Positions 13,101 to 26,439 of a stretch of 64,000 nucleotides of DNA are shown one piece after another. Location: assembly GCA_020086605.1 (NCBI GenBank), contig JACBWW010000004.1:21389806-21453805 (forward strand), given 5' to 3'. Source of the DNA: Lanius collurio (taxonomy: Eukaryota; Chordata; Aves; Passeriformes; Laniidae). The translations under genes and the position numbers were made by a program. The first letter of the stretch is position 1. Each line of letters starts with the position of its first letter. Under the pieces are notes generated by a model that worked only from the letters and a program-made list of their open reading frames with translations, did no database searches and was not told the origin of the DNA.

Positions 13101-16100
13101 AAGAATGGCATATGGACTATCCTACTCCTCCTTCTCTCAGTGCTTTAACAATCCAAGCTGACACACATCCCTATATTTTCTATCCCCAAGGTGAGCCCTG
13201 TCTTGGTATCTCAGCCAAGGCAGTCTTCTCATTTTATCATGGATTGCTTGACTGGCCTGTTCAGAGTACTTCCTATGCCTCTAAGCCATACAAAAGGAGA
13301 ATTAATCCTCAAGTTTTTGACCAATTTTATCCTCCCCCATTGCAGAATGGTTTTGTGTTTGTAGGTTCAGTGTGTCTGAAAAAGAAAAAGCTCAGCAACA
13401 GAATTGTGTGCATATATATAATTTTTAACTCTCAAACTTTATTTCAGAATCTTTACATTTATACACAAGCACAATATAGTGACAATATTTTATGGTGTCC
13501 TCAAAATACTTTCCTGTAACATCTGAATTTGTCCCTTTAGCTTAGGCAGCTATGTGAAAAAATTTAATATACTCTGAGGAGATCCTGCATTTCTTGTAAA
13601 TTTGCATACCCCAATTCTCTCATATCATAAAGTTAAAACTCTATGGAAAAAAAAAAACCATCACTTTAAAAGATGAAATTAAGCCACCAGATTCACTAAG
13701 ACAAGCAAAAGTAGAAAAACCAAGCAAAACCACCACCATTAGCTGCATGCTATCCAATTACCTTCTGCAATAGCCTATATTGGACAGTATATGTGCTACA
13801 GTATATTAAAAGGGCATAGAAGAAACTCTCAATCTTGCTGTTTCTTAACTTTCTTGAGTATTATTTAGTCAACAAATCTGTAGTCTACATTTACTTATCT
13901 CCACCATAAGATTACAAATAGAATACATACCATGCCTAGAAATCGGTTTCCATTTACATCAAACATCAGCTCTATACATAACTTTACATGCTTTCCTCAA
14001 TGGGAAAGCATGAATGCTTTTGTCTGTATGAAGGTTATCCAATTGCCTGTCTGACATCAAAGGGTCTTAAATAAACTACACATGCAACCAGTTCAAGCCT
14101 TAGGACACACAGACAGGAGAGAAAAGTACCGACAACAAGTGAAATTCTAACATGCCTATGGAGCATTAAGGTACTGATGTTAAATTTCTAACAGAAAGTT
14201 TCTTTAAAAAGCTGCTGCACTTCTATAGCATTATTCTTGTTCTCTATGCATGGTCGAAGTCCCACTGAAATCAACATCAACACATGAAAGCATTAAATAA
14301 GGATCCACAACTATCATCACTTTGTTAAAACAGACAATTTACGCCCCATTCCTAGCAACACGTCATTCAGAGGCTCTTACTTCAAGAAAACCTGGGAGCC
14401 TACCAGCACATAATGAACTTATCACAACTTCCTCACAGGTCGGAGTATATATTTAATTTTTCTCTTTTTTTTCTAAGCACACCCATGGTCAGCAACTAAG
14501 GTTTCTGGCATATTTACTATGAGATGTCTACACATGTAGAAGCAGTATGCATACATATATACACATGCACCTTTAAAGCATTATTATAAGGCTTCCCTTC
14601 CAGTATTATTAGCAGCTGCTTGCATATATGCAACTTCTTGTCCAGAGTGACAGCTGTATTTTCGCCTGTTTTGACATTGAGTCTGATCTGGGTGAATAGC
14701 TCATATCCATTAAAGTGCTATTACAACACTGAATGACTGCCAAAATACTTCCTGATCAATTTTAAAAGCCAGCTAGCTGTCATCATCTAATCGCAACAGC
14801 AGAAAACAAATCTTTGGGGAATAAAACAAGATTTTAAAACATTTTTTAAAAGCAGGGTATTAAGTCTAAAACCTCCAAATTATTTAAATAAAAATCACAA
14901 GCTGCAGCAATATCTAGGTAGAAAACTTTGAGCTTTGAAAACCCATATACTTGTTACTGGCAAGCAAGCATTCTAACATTGTCTTTAAATCTACCATTTC
15001 AACAATCTCTGCAGTTTGAACTCTTGCCATTACATAACTTAATAAAACAGCATTGAAAACAATCACCACAGAGTGTGATTGTACTCACCATTAAATTTAG
15101 TTCTATAAAATTTAAGACTGGATTCAATCATCTTTGTGTCTTTGGTTGAATGACAGAAAACCAGTGTGCAGGTTCAACTCCTTACCTCTGAATAGCTTTA
15201 CCACATGCATATTTTTAAGTTCCAGTACAAACATTATTTCAGACTTTCATTTATCAAGCACACTTGAAAGGCTATATAAGTCAGAGACAGTTAAGACCAC
15301 TTGAAAAGAAGGCACAGTTGGCACAAATTTGGCACAGCTTTCAGAGAGCCTGAGCAGTGCTGTATTTGTTATACAGCACATTAAAAAACATCAAAAAGGG
15401 ATTATAAGAAATTACATGTTCTATACGAAAGATGTCTAGTAAGACAAGCATGCAATGCCCACTTGCACACACAGTGACTACTCAATGTGTAAATGTCTTT
15501 TTAGTTTCTCCTTACTGCACTGTTTTCGCCTCAACTCTGCGCTAATTTGATGTGGCCAGTCTGTTTTGATCAGTGAAACACAGAACACCACCCGCCTAAG
15601 TGAAATATTGCTGCATCAATATATATATATTCATGCTGCATGAAACTAGCTCAAAGAAGTAGACCCACCACCCACTCCACAAACATCCACACAGGCTTAA
15701 AAATGAAACTGCATTTGTCCCTAAAAATACACAATGAATTAGAAGTTCTTTGAAGAGCTTCTTCTATATCTCTATTCTGAAGCTGAAATATCAAACAACC
15801 AAAAAAATCCAACAACAATAAAACACTAGGTAAGACTGTCCACATGCAGATTTACACCAAAATAACTGAATAAAAAAGGTGTATGCTCTTTCTGTTTTGA
15901 TTCTTAGATAATTGAACTCTATGTTTATAAACTTATAAAACCTAATTAGAAAGATAGTTGCATTACTGCCTGCCAAAATAATGCCATATGACACTTTACA
16001 ATATAATAATAATTAAGGAATTTTGAAAGTGTTATTCTGGCTGGGGTGTTCATGAAAAGAAACCTTTCTCTATGTAAAACAAGAAACTAGAGGATTAGAG

Positions 16101-18439
16101 AGGGTTCTGCAAGCACAGGTACAATATATTTTATCCAAGAGTGACAATTCAGATGTGAAAATGTTGAAGGAGTTTGTGTGGAATACATAGCATAAGACCT
16201 TACTGGTTTTGGTAGCTTGTCAAAAATGCAAACTGCATATGAAGGAACATTGACAGTGACTCCTGGATTTAAGGGACAATAAACATGTTTTCAGAGAAGC
16301 CATAGTGATGATACACTAACAATTTAATAAAAGGAATCTCTCCACCTTGGGCTTTGGTTCAACTCCAACAAAGTAGATAGAATCTAAGTAAATAATTTCA
16401 AACCCATTAAAATAAAAACAAAAATACAGGGTCTTTTTCAGATGTACACTTGTATTCAACCACATTTGTTTTGTATAGCATAAACATTTAGTTTTAAAAC
16501 TAATTTGTGTCTATGCCTTAGGTCAAGGAAGAGGAAATCTGACATGAGGTACTAACTAGCATTATGTCAGCTCCACAGGAATATGGCTGTATTTTCATTT
16601 GGGGCTTACACATTTAAGTAGAGAGGATCCTAATTTCCAAGTAGCTCCTCTAACTTTTGTTGAGAACAGAAATAACCTAAAGCTAGTGAATAACATTTTT
16701 TATGACAAGTACCTAGAACATTTATGTCAGTTTAGAAAAACCCAGCATATAAATGTATTACATGTTCTTAACAGATCTAAAACTAACATATATTTTACAC
16801 CATTTATAGGTCTGTTTTTACTAATAAAATGCATTTTCAAGTTTAGCTTAGGAGGATAACCTGCTGATTAACTGTTGATAATTCTGGATAATAGCACTAG
16901 TGTTAAGTAGCAGCTGCATTAATAGCTACAGTGGGAAAGGACTACTGGGAATCTGCATGTTTGCAAAAGGATTCTGAAGAGCTAATATGTACAGATTGCT
17001 ACAAAATCTTGTGCGTGAAAATATACATTGCCTTGTAACTTGACATCAATAATGCTGCCTATTAAAAACATAATCAGCATGATATTCCCATAGTTTAAAT
17101 GTTCTAAAGAGCTTATTCTGTTTTTAATAAAATTCTTGTGGTATCAAAATTATGAGTTTTCTGTCAATGTGATTGTACACTAGAAGGAAGAAATCAAAAA
17201 ATGACTAAGAGGCTGAAGAAAATAGATCCCCTTGCATCATATCAAGCAAAGCCACTTATCAACCAGGATGGTCCAACTAAATAATAGAAGAGCTGAAACT
17301 CAGCATAAACTGGCTAAATCAACTAGTTAGCATTTATCCATTTACCATTTAGGAAGGCATGGAACATACAACTGGGAACATCCCACTCCCAAACCGGCAC
17401 ATTCCCCAAAACAGACTGGCATGCTGCCACATGATTTAATCTCAGCAGGAATACACAACAGGAGGAACACTACAAAAGACCAGGAAGGAGGGACAACAGG
17501 AGTCTACAACCCCGCTCTTCTGTGATATTTGCAGAGGAAGGAGGTCATCATTTAAGAGACACTCAAGTCACATGAGAGTGACTTTAAAAAAAACCCCAAT
17601 GAACCTTCCCTCTGCAAAAACACATTCACATTCCAGCAGACGGGAACGAAAGGTGATATTTGACTCATGATGCCAAAAACTGTCATAATAGTATTTGATA
17701 CAAGTATGAAGTTACTATTAAACTAATTTTGGAGATATTATAAAGAGTATGAGTCTCACATATTTATTACCATCTGCCAGAAGTGATTATAGTACTAAGC
17801 ATATAAAACAGTTCTGGAAAACCTATCTAAATGACCAGCTTAGCAATTCCATTGTTAGGAAAGCTTCAGGATGTAACACCCATCTTGCTCTCACAGGTAT
17901 TGATTATGTACATATAAGCTTATATAATATAGCTAGCACAGTATTAATAATGACAGTAGAGAGGACTTTGCTTTATTTACACAGTGTTGCAGGAGAAGTT
18001 GCTTATTACATCAAAACCTCAAGCCAAAAGAGCAAAGCAAAGACATATATGCAGTTCTGCAACAGTTTGGCTAATGGACATTATAAATATCATTTCAAGC
18101 TTCATGCCAATTTTATCTTTTTCTTTAATAAAATAAGCTTGTCACACTGTTCATGAGGGAAGGTTCATAGCTGAGCCTTGAACGACAAGTAAATACACTA
18201 ACACTAAAACCTCTTCCAGATGTGCAGCCGCTTTCTGCAGCACAGAGATATTTCTTAGCCTTTAAGCATTATGAATATGAACTACTAACTGAAAAGAGTA
18301 TGATATATTTGGTATGTGATAATTTAACAGGCTGGGAAAAAAAGTCAGTGGAGAGTAAGGGGATTGAGTATCCTACCAGGGATCTTTCACCCTCTGATTT
18401 TCTAGTTTACCATCTGATTTTTCTAGAACACTGACCTAC
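10101..18439. other. Intergenic, AT-rich unique sequence
   Basis: About 8.3 kb with no supported gene or clear repeat. Frames such as 10484-10843 plus, 12736-13098 minus, 13112-13519 plus and 17749-18156 plus are stop-free for 120-135 codons. They lack domains, start context and convincing splice borders. Low-complexity spots include A/C-rich DNA at 11340-11395, a TA run near 15618-15632 and A-rich runs near 13645 and 17585. Confidence 0.5.
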
Positions 18440-19060
18440 TTGTCAGCTTTTATAGGATCTGTGCCTGGTGTCTTCATCATGGAGATGAGCAGCACTAAGA
18501 CATGGCCTTCACCTACTTCCTCAACATCCTTGTCTCTCACTCATTATCACATAGCATCTATCTCCTCAATATTACCCACTTCCAGGGCACTGCTGTCCCA
18601 CCAGTTTGGAATAAAGGCCCACCTTTCCCTACAGTGCTCTTTCCTTATTTTCCTCCTGATTCAATCAACTCACAGGGCATTGCTTCAGCTAAAGCAAGAC
18701 TGGGAAGACAGACTCAGCACAGATGTTGGAGCACCCAACTGCTATTGCAAACACGTACCAGGAATCACATGGTACTGTTTGGAACAATGTATTTTAAAAT
18801 TAAGCTTTTATGGCAATAGTAGTGACTACTGTGACTCACCCCCTTTATTACACGGGAAAAAGTCTCCACCCATCACTGTTTTACTAACAACAACCATGTC
18901 AAAGTCTGACATACAAGTGCACTTCACATTTATGAGTGTTACTCACAGGAAATTGGATTCTCTTTTTTTTCTTGGGATGCTCTCTATAGTTTATAAGAAA
19001 CAAAAAAAAAGTTGGATAGCAAGTAAAAAATTGGCTGGCTTCAAGTCCAAAACAGCATGA
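18440..19060 (+). other. Unusually long open frame (206 codons), function unknown
   Basis: A stop-free frame of 206 codons from ATG at 18440 to TGA at 19058-19060, long for this base composition. A second frame is also open at 18502-18819. The translation is Ser/Leu/His-rich with no recognisable domain, signal peptide or repeat, and it contains runs typical of translated non-coding DNA (for example KKQKKSW). It abuts the CR1 copy that begins near 19050. The safest reading is chance openness or an unrecognised old mobile element. Confidence 0.15.
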
Positions 19061-19640
19061 CCAGCAGGGCAAGGGAGGGGATTCTGCCCCTCTGCTCTGG
19101 TGACACCCCACCTGAAGTGCTGCATTCAGTTCTGGTGCCAGAACAGAAGTACCCTAAGGACAGGGTACTGCTGAAGCAAGTCCAGGGAATGCCCATGAAA
19201 TCAATAAGAGAACTGAAGCACCTCCCCTTATGGAGACAGGCTGAGAAAGTTGGTGCTGTTCAGCCCAGAGAAGAGAGGTTTGCATGGAGACCTCACAAAA
19301 ACCTTCCAGTACCCGAAGGGGGCCTGCAGGGAAGCCAGAGACGGACTCTGTGCCAGGAACTGTAGTGACAGGACAAGGAGTAATGGCTTCAAGAGAAATG
19401 GAGGAGAAATTTAGGTTCAATATTAGGAAGAAAGTCTTTACTGTAAGGGTGGTGAGACACTGGAACAGGTTGTCCGGAGAGGTTGTAAACGCCTCAACCC
19501 TGGCAGTGTTCAAAGCCAGGCTGGATAAGGCCTTGAGCAACCTGGTCTAGTGAAAGGTGTCCCTGCGCATGGCAGGGGAGGTTGGGACTAGGTGATCTTT
19601 AATGTCCATTCCAATCCTTAACACTCTATTCTGCAACTAA
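19050..19640 (+). mobile_element. CR1 LINE, 5'-truncated 3' end
   Basis: Plus-strand CR1 copy holding the end of ORF2 and the 3' untranslated region. The translation at 19284-19550 shows the hallmark carboxy terminus: FRFNIRKKVFTVRVVRHWNR followed by LSGEVVNASTLAVFKARLDK. The tail at 19560-19635 carries the 'ggttgggactaggtgatctt' box and a 'cattccaatcc' box and ends in degenerate 'attctattctg' units. A few indels break the upstream frame. The 5' truncation is typical of CR1 insertion. Confidence 0.93.
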
Positions 19641-20379
19641 CGTTATTTAGGTTAAACAAAACAATAAAACAAACAAACAAAAAAACCCACAACAACAAAA
19701 AACAGGTTATAAAGATCTGATTTGTTGAACTTGTTTTTCCCCTGAAAAATAAAGTACAACTCAGCCTTTTTTTTTTTTTTTAATGTACAGAAATAAAAGT
19801 TGCATGTTACCATGGAACAAAATAGAAAGTCAGTCTAGGCATTCTCTGTGAAGTCTTGAAAAACTTTCAGTTACTGAAATAAAGTGTAACTATGAGCCAA
19901 CACTTCTAAATCTATATAGGTGGAGTTAACAATACTCTTTTCTATCTCCAGTCTAACTGGACATCTGTCTCCATCAACTGTTCATATTCCTCACGCTGGC
20001 TACCCAGTCTATACATCAAATATTTAATACTCCCTCTGCTCTGAACATTTAAGGTATTTGCATGGGTACTTCAGAAAGTCTATAAAGCAACATATGTGTT
20101 AGTAGTTCATGGCTCAACCTCACTAATAATCACCTGTAGGAAAAGAAAAAATCAATAGCAGTTAATTCCTACTTCAACACCAAAAAAAGTCAAAATGTCT
20201 CTGTGGATTTCATCTGTGAGGTGAAGTGAGAGGTGTTTGTGGGACAAGGGTGGTAAGGGAGGTCAGACAAACCAAATATGCACACATGTTCACATAGATT
20301 GTCCTCTGTGTGTTTCATATAACACTTTGGATACCTTCATGCATATAAAAGGCAAAATGGTTTAACATCACTTATAAAA
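19641..20379. other. Intergenic, low-complexity then unique
   Basis: It begins with an A/C-rich stretch (19655-19705) directly after the CR1 end, then a T run at 19767-19781. The remainder is unique AT-rich DNA with no supported feature. Confidence 0.5.
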
Positions 20380-20637
20380 GAATCTAGTAAATTACAACTG
20401 TATCTATTTCAGAGCTCCTTTTATTGAATCAGGTGTGGGCGAGCTTGTTGTTTCAACATGCCAAAGTTATCAGCAGCAAGGATTGCTAGGAGTATCAAGA
20501 GAGCCTGCAGTGGGTGTTGACTCTTTAGAACAAGAACTGTTAACACTTCAAAAGCACATCACGAAGCAATGGGACTGCAGAAAGTCCCTGCCCTCACAGC
20601 TCTCTGAACTTCAACACCTGAATTTAACAGCTTAGCA
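20380..20637 (+). other. Possible terminal exon or coding remnant
   Basis: An open plus-strand frame ending in TAG at 20635-20637. Its last part looks protein-like and helical (DSLEQELLTLQKHITKQW, then SLPSQLSELQHLNLTA), with heptad-like leucine spacing. A plausible acceptor, 'tgtatctatttcag', ends at 20412, which would make it a terminal exon of about 225 bp entered in phase 2. No partner exon was found upstream on the plus strand, and the parent protein is unknown. It could also be an old pseudogene or chance. Confidence 0.25.
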
Positions 20638-21759
20638 AAGCAAGCATAGATGACAATAGGTGTTACACTCAAAACTAAGTAATCAAAACTAGGTGTATAA
20701 ATCCTTTGTAAACTGCCCAAAGTAATCTATTTGACAGTGTCCCTTTATCTACCATGCCTTCTAATTTCCAAGTTAGAAATGGTTGAGTTCATTACAAGTT
20801 AGAGTACTTGTCAGCACAAAAGAAAAATATTTTGAAAAATCAGAGAAAGAAAACCTTCATGCCAAGTCATCCCAATTATTAAAGATGTATCCTTGCTGTA
20901 AAGAAAGTTTTTTATTTACAACATTATAATTTTGCAATAACCTATTTACTCAGAGAAAAAAATTCTCTATTTTGTACATAGAAGGGAAGAGTTTTTTGTC
21001 TCCATAATATCACATGTTTTAGGATCTAACATTCACTATTAATATAGAAAAAAGCATAGAAAAGCTTAGCCATCCACAGTTGCCATCTGCGATAAGCCAA
21101 TGAAGAATATTTGTAGTAGTAAATAAATAAAATTATTAATAAACTGTCAGTCCATTCATAATAAAAAGTATACATTAACTGTGCACTCATAGCTTCAGAC
21201 CAGACTGCTTTCCATATCTTGTTTGTATCCTCTTAACTAATTCTTTAACCCCACCAAAACATGTATCAGTTTCTTCTGAACAATCTTCTACAAAACTGAA
21301 CTAGAAATTGACTTAGACCAACACTTACACAAGGAATGCAGCTTATTACATTTGTTGCACTCCAAATAAATATTGATTTCAATCTCAGAATGCTATGAAA
21401 GGGCTTGCATCAATTACACAGTACATCACAGTCATGATGCAAGTTACCTAATTCCAGTGATGCACACAGCAAATCAATCATTCACATCCATACAGCTTGG
21501 TGAACCACAGCCACCACTACTTACCTTTATCTGAACTTTTAAATACTGCATTCATTTTGGAGTGGCATTATAAAGGAAAAGGCTTACAATGAAAAAAATA
21601 TCAGCTAATCTGCCAAAAAACCTGCAGTAATTATAATTACCTCTATTCATGTCATGTGTGTTTTAATACATACACAAATGAGTAAAAGAGCCCTTAATGA
21701 CAACAACATTATGAGGGGAGGCTTCCCTTTTGCATTATCTATTTATTCAACACAAAATT

Positions 21760-22060
21760 ATTAGGCTATTGTGATAAAGCAGCTAGAGTACAATGAGTTT
21801 CCTTTAATCACTAATTAAAATGCTGATTGCCTGTTGAGTGAGACGTGCAGTTATGGTCAAACACCAAGTCCCATTGTGTGATAACAGCTTGGGCTGGCCT
21901 TACAACTGGGTGGGGTTGAATCACTGCTAAGTAAACAAACCCTCTATGGCTGAAAAACACAATCCCTTCAGCTCAATAAAATCCTTAAGTAACTTTTAAT
22001 TTTACAGCCTTAGACAAGCTAATATTGCAGAGCACAAAAGTTCAGAGATAAAGAGACCTA
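21760..22060. promoter_or_regulatory. Candidate conserved non-coding element
   Basis: This stretch is less A/T-simple than its surroundings and dense in homeodomain-type cores: 'ctaattaaaatgctgattg' near 21811 and 'cttttaattttacagcc' near 21992. It also has 'gtgataaagcagctagag' near 21771 and a G/C-richer middle ('gcttgggctggcc' near 21888). It has no open frame of note. This texture is common in vertebrate developmental enhancers, but the assignment rests on appearance alone. Confidence 0.25.
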
Positions 22061-22164
22061 CCGGGTGCTGGTATAAACAAGCAATTACACAGATTGTAGA
22101 AGAGCAATACTGAGTCTGTATGAATTAATTTATTCTGTGTACAAGCTGAGGTGGAAATTAATTT

Positions 22165-22300
22165 CATGGGGCCAAATTCAAAGGACCACTGGGACATTAT
22201 TGGCTTCATCTATTCAACTTCTGAAGTATACTCAAATTGCACCTCTGCAATCCCACTGATAGCACCCCAATGCCATTAGTGGGGTTTTACAGATATAGTC
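22165..22300. repeat. Possible very old amniote interspersed repeat
   Basis: Starts with 'ggggccaaattcaaagg' and contains 'gcacctctgcaatcccactg' and 'agtggggttttacagatata'. The layout resembles old amniote interspersed repeats that carry a 'gggccaaattc' start and a 'gattttacac' middle. It is too diverged to name. Confidence 0.3.
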
Positions 22301-25300
22301 AGGAGAACCCACGCACTCATATTTCCCTTACATACTTGATTTATTGCAAAATAAATTAAGTAAAATAAGACCCATTTATCTACAGTCATGTATTCCACGT
22401 AATCATCTTAAAGAAGTCTGTAAAATGCCACTGTTCACATTGAAGGACATGAGAAAAATCAGCAACACTGTACTTGTCATTTACAAAAAAAAAAGATAGA
22501 TTATTTTTCAAGAGAGGGTAAAATAAATACTTTCTAGTTAAAAATAAAATAACATAAAAGCTGATTCTAGTATTATAAGCTTAATTTCATGGGCTACCAT
22601 TGTACATCCCCAAGTAGCAGTATTTAGCATTTTCTGGAATAAGGGGGAAAACCCCCACTTTCTTCTAAATATAGCTTGATAATACTCTAAGAAATCAATT
22701 TAATCCATAAAGTTAACCTGGCATAGAAGAAACAAACTCATCATTTTTTATAAGTAAATTCATTCCTTTAAAAGGCCATTGGTTACTAATTTCAAACATC
22801 GCCATCACATAAATAAGAACAAATTTGCTTTCTTCTGGTTCAACAGGTTTGTTCTCTTAACAGAACAAATACTAATAAGCAGTTTAATGGACTAACCTTT
22901 CTCAAATTTCAAATAATCACAGAGTTTGGTGTATTTTGGCTGTGTTTGTTAAAATACACAGTAAAAATTATCTGGGCATATTTTTGTTATAGTTATAAGT
23001 GTATATGTATATATATACATAATATGCGTATTACACATAATTTGAAGTTACTATTGCAGAAACCGCAAATTAATTGTTTCTTACAATTACTTTTATGTGT
23101 GCACAGTGCCACAAGGACAGCAAGAATTATTTTTATTCTGTAGCTGCAAATAGTATCTTCCCCATTTTCCTAGTATCTTTTCCATCCGTTTCCTTTTTTA
23201 TATATACACGTGCACAAGCAGTTCAACTTCCTCACAAGAAAAAAACCTTGACCACATCACAACTCTTCACTTGCTACTACATTTCTCCACCTTACTAGTA
23301 AGAAAATTCATTTCACCTGTCTACCAATAAAAACAGCATCTCTCACACTTTTAATATTTTTGCTGTTTTTCTCTCATCTGTCTGTAGAAGACAAAATAAT
23401 TCCTTTATGTTTCTGTAAAAATACAAACTGTAGAAACATATTTGCTTTTGGGGTTTTTACCTTCCCTTTTGCTTGAATGCATCTGAAAGCAAAACTTTTT
23501 TTTGCCTGTATGGAGCTGCTATTTATATAATAAATCATCTCCCAGAGGGAGCAGAAGTCCACATTCAGTGTTTGGAAGGCACAGGTATGTCTCCTTCCCT
23601 ACTGCTGCTGTACAGAGAGGCCACTGAACATGCTACATCTTGCAGAGTGTCAACACTACACATACAGAAGCAAATGTGTCAGACTATCTCCCAACACCCT
23701 AGGACTATTATTACCAATTGCAACTCATGGCATGCTTCACTTCATTCTTTCATGTTCAAATAAATACAACTACAACCCTTCTTTTACACCAATGCATTGC
23801 AAGACTCGTGTCAGGAAACTACAGCTGATGTAACAGCCAGGATCCAGCCTAAAGTGAGTAAAAATCCACCAGTTACCCAAGGCAATGGCTCTGCTCTCAC
23901 TGCCTCTGCTGAGCCACACTGCCTGTATCAGCAGGTACAATATGTAATTAAAGATAGAAAAGGACAATGTCGAAATCTGCTGTATGGAAAACTGTCCAAA
24001 TATTTTCTTTACCAAAAGTATAAAAAGAAGTGGTTTTTTTCTAGATTTCTGTGATTTGGTGATCTAGCCAGTGCAGATGGAACTGCTATAGTAAAGGGAT
24101 TGTGAAAATTTTGGAAATAGAGAAAATTCTGATGACAGCTATTGGTAGTACTACTTCAGAATGATGGATAAAACAGCTCAGGCCCTAATCTTCCCTGAAG
24201 ACATACATCACCCTCTGAATCCCTGCCTGTGTTTTTCAGCCTTTGCAGAAGGAGCTGGAGGTGGCATCCAAGTGTGAGACTAGAATCTAGAGGCATGAGG
24301 TCTAAGGGGTTTTACTTCATAAGCATTCAACAAAATTATAAAGCTTGGGTTTATTCTTAAAACCTCCCTTAAGCTTACAGCTCAAATTCTTTTACCCCTT
24401 CCATTTAACACATTCAAATAACTTCCAGAGGTATCAGTTTCCCAACCACTGAACAAATACAGATTCAATGCAGTGCCCTGTCTTTCCAGACAGCACTGCT
24501 GCAGCTTTCATTTGATCACTATTACTCAGCTGTCATTAAAAAGAACTCTTACTGCCTGTAATACTTAACAGCTTGGCAAATATGAATGCTGGTTTTTAAT
24601 ATTGATTATTGAACATTTCACTTCTTAAAAAGCATCTTTCTTATTTAAACAGGAGTGGATGTAACTTTATATACCAAGAGCTTTAAACCTCAGTGGTTTA
24701 AAATGGAACTTGCAAAGTTAAACACCCACACTTCTAAAAACTTGCTACATTTGCTATCTATGACTTCCATCTAGATTTGGCATATGCAGGCATACAAATA
24801 ACTACAGTTTAGGCAAATAGATATGGATTCTCCATTGATATACAGAAACATTATGCTATAGTTGCAAAGGACCACATAAGAAGATTATTCATGTGTGGAA
24901 AACCAGTATCCATTTAACAGGAAACAAGAAAGAACAATGAGAAACAATAGGGCGAATGCATGCATCATTGGAAAATCTTCCTAAAAGCTGGGTGTATTAA
25001 ACCATAGAACAGCCTGACTGGTAGGTGGCAGAAACCCACTAGCTTTTGACTATTACAACAGAACAAAGCAGACTAGAAAATACACTTTGGAAATTCACTG
25101 TATATAAGCAGAAAGATTGGATGATCCAACTAGTCATTTGAATTCCATGATTCATTAGTCCTGAGCATTATTTCATTTTTTCCAAAGCCTCACACAGTAG
25201 AAAACCAGAGAACCAATTCAAATCAAACAGAAAATATTTTTTAATATTCTCCCAAAGATCTTTATGAATGTTCACTTTCTCACAAATCAAAACCATTCTG

Positions 25301-26439
25301 CTTGTATCTACTCTAAATAATCTGAGCACAACATTTCATAAGACAAATACTATATCCAGATAAGAACATACCAGAAACAGAAAGGAGCAGGAAACCCTCA
25401 GATGCAAGAGCAGCCTTTAAGACTTTATCCCCATCACAGAAAATAAGGGAAACAAATAAAAGGATTCCCTAGCATCTTATCCCAAGACATGTTGTGCCAT
25501 AATTTGAAGAGAAGTCATACAGACTTCTGCTTTGTGTAAAAAAAACCCAAATCCCAAACAACCGAGTCCAAAAAACCCCCCACCACACATGTGAAAGCCC
25601 AAACCCATAGGAAAACACACCCTTCTAATACACACCCAGTTTACACTTACTTGTCACACTGGTGCCACAGTAGTTATATAAAGAGAATGTGACTACTGTT
25701 TCAGCAAAATAATGCTAATATGAAGACTGCATACTTGTGAAGTATTAGGATCAGAATTAGCATTTATGAGTAGGTTACATGTCAAAACATAACTTAATTC
25801 TTATTTTATTAGCTGTTGAAAAGCACAGATATGCACACTAGTATATTTTCTTTTTATGAAAGGAATGTTTTTAATCAATAAAAAGAGTCAGTTTGAGATA
25901 GTACTTATTACATGGACTGGGAAGCATGTCTAAAGCATTTCAAGAAGCTGTTGCCATTACTTGTACCCAAAAGTGATTTTGTTTGACCTTTCACAGTGTT
26001 TGAACACATTTTTATGATACTGAGAAAAAGACATGCTGTGGTTTTCTTCCATTTCCTTGTCCCAGCTCCAGGCTGGCACATTTAAAGATTTTTATACCTT
26101 GTTATATGGTTATATAACAGCTATATCCCTATCATTAAGACTTCCTTGATTAAAAAAAAACCCTCAATACTTTTTACTTTTAGAAGGAATTATACAAGAT
26201 TCCTGTTTCACAGCTCAAATTATGATCCCAATCTTTTTGTTTGTAGTAACCTCCCACACCTAGCTTCAAGACCAGCTTGTTACCAACTGCCAGGAGCCCA
26301 AGTTACTTTTTCTCCTAGATCATCTTCTCACCAAGTATTTAAAATCTTAACATTGTTTAGCTCTTTCCTTTAGTGAACTGTATATATTTTATTTCCTCAG
26401 TTTATAATTAATTTATAATTATACTTTTGAATTCTATCC
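22301..26439. other. Intergenic, AT-rich; one weak CR1-like scrap
   Basis: No supported gene. Frames at 23473-23763 and 23797-24054 (plus) are open, and a donor-like 'cag|gtacaa' occurs at 23933-23934, but there is no matching acceptor-bounded frame. Around 25115-25160, 'ggatgatccaactagtcatt' followed by 'ccatgattcattag' resembles a decayed CR1 3' end on the plus strand. A TA-rich spot lies near 23003-23020 and an A/C-rich stretch at 25540-25600. Confidence 0.4.

Noticed and set aside
13112..13519. 135-codon plus-strand open frame
   Set aside because: No domain, no splice-site flanks, and the end of the frame translates AT-rich simple sequence. It fits chance.
17749..18156. 135-codon plus-strand open frame
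   Set aside because: Ends in a Phe/Asn/Lys run from AT-rich sequence. No splice borders and no domain.
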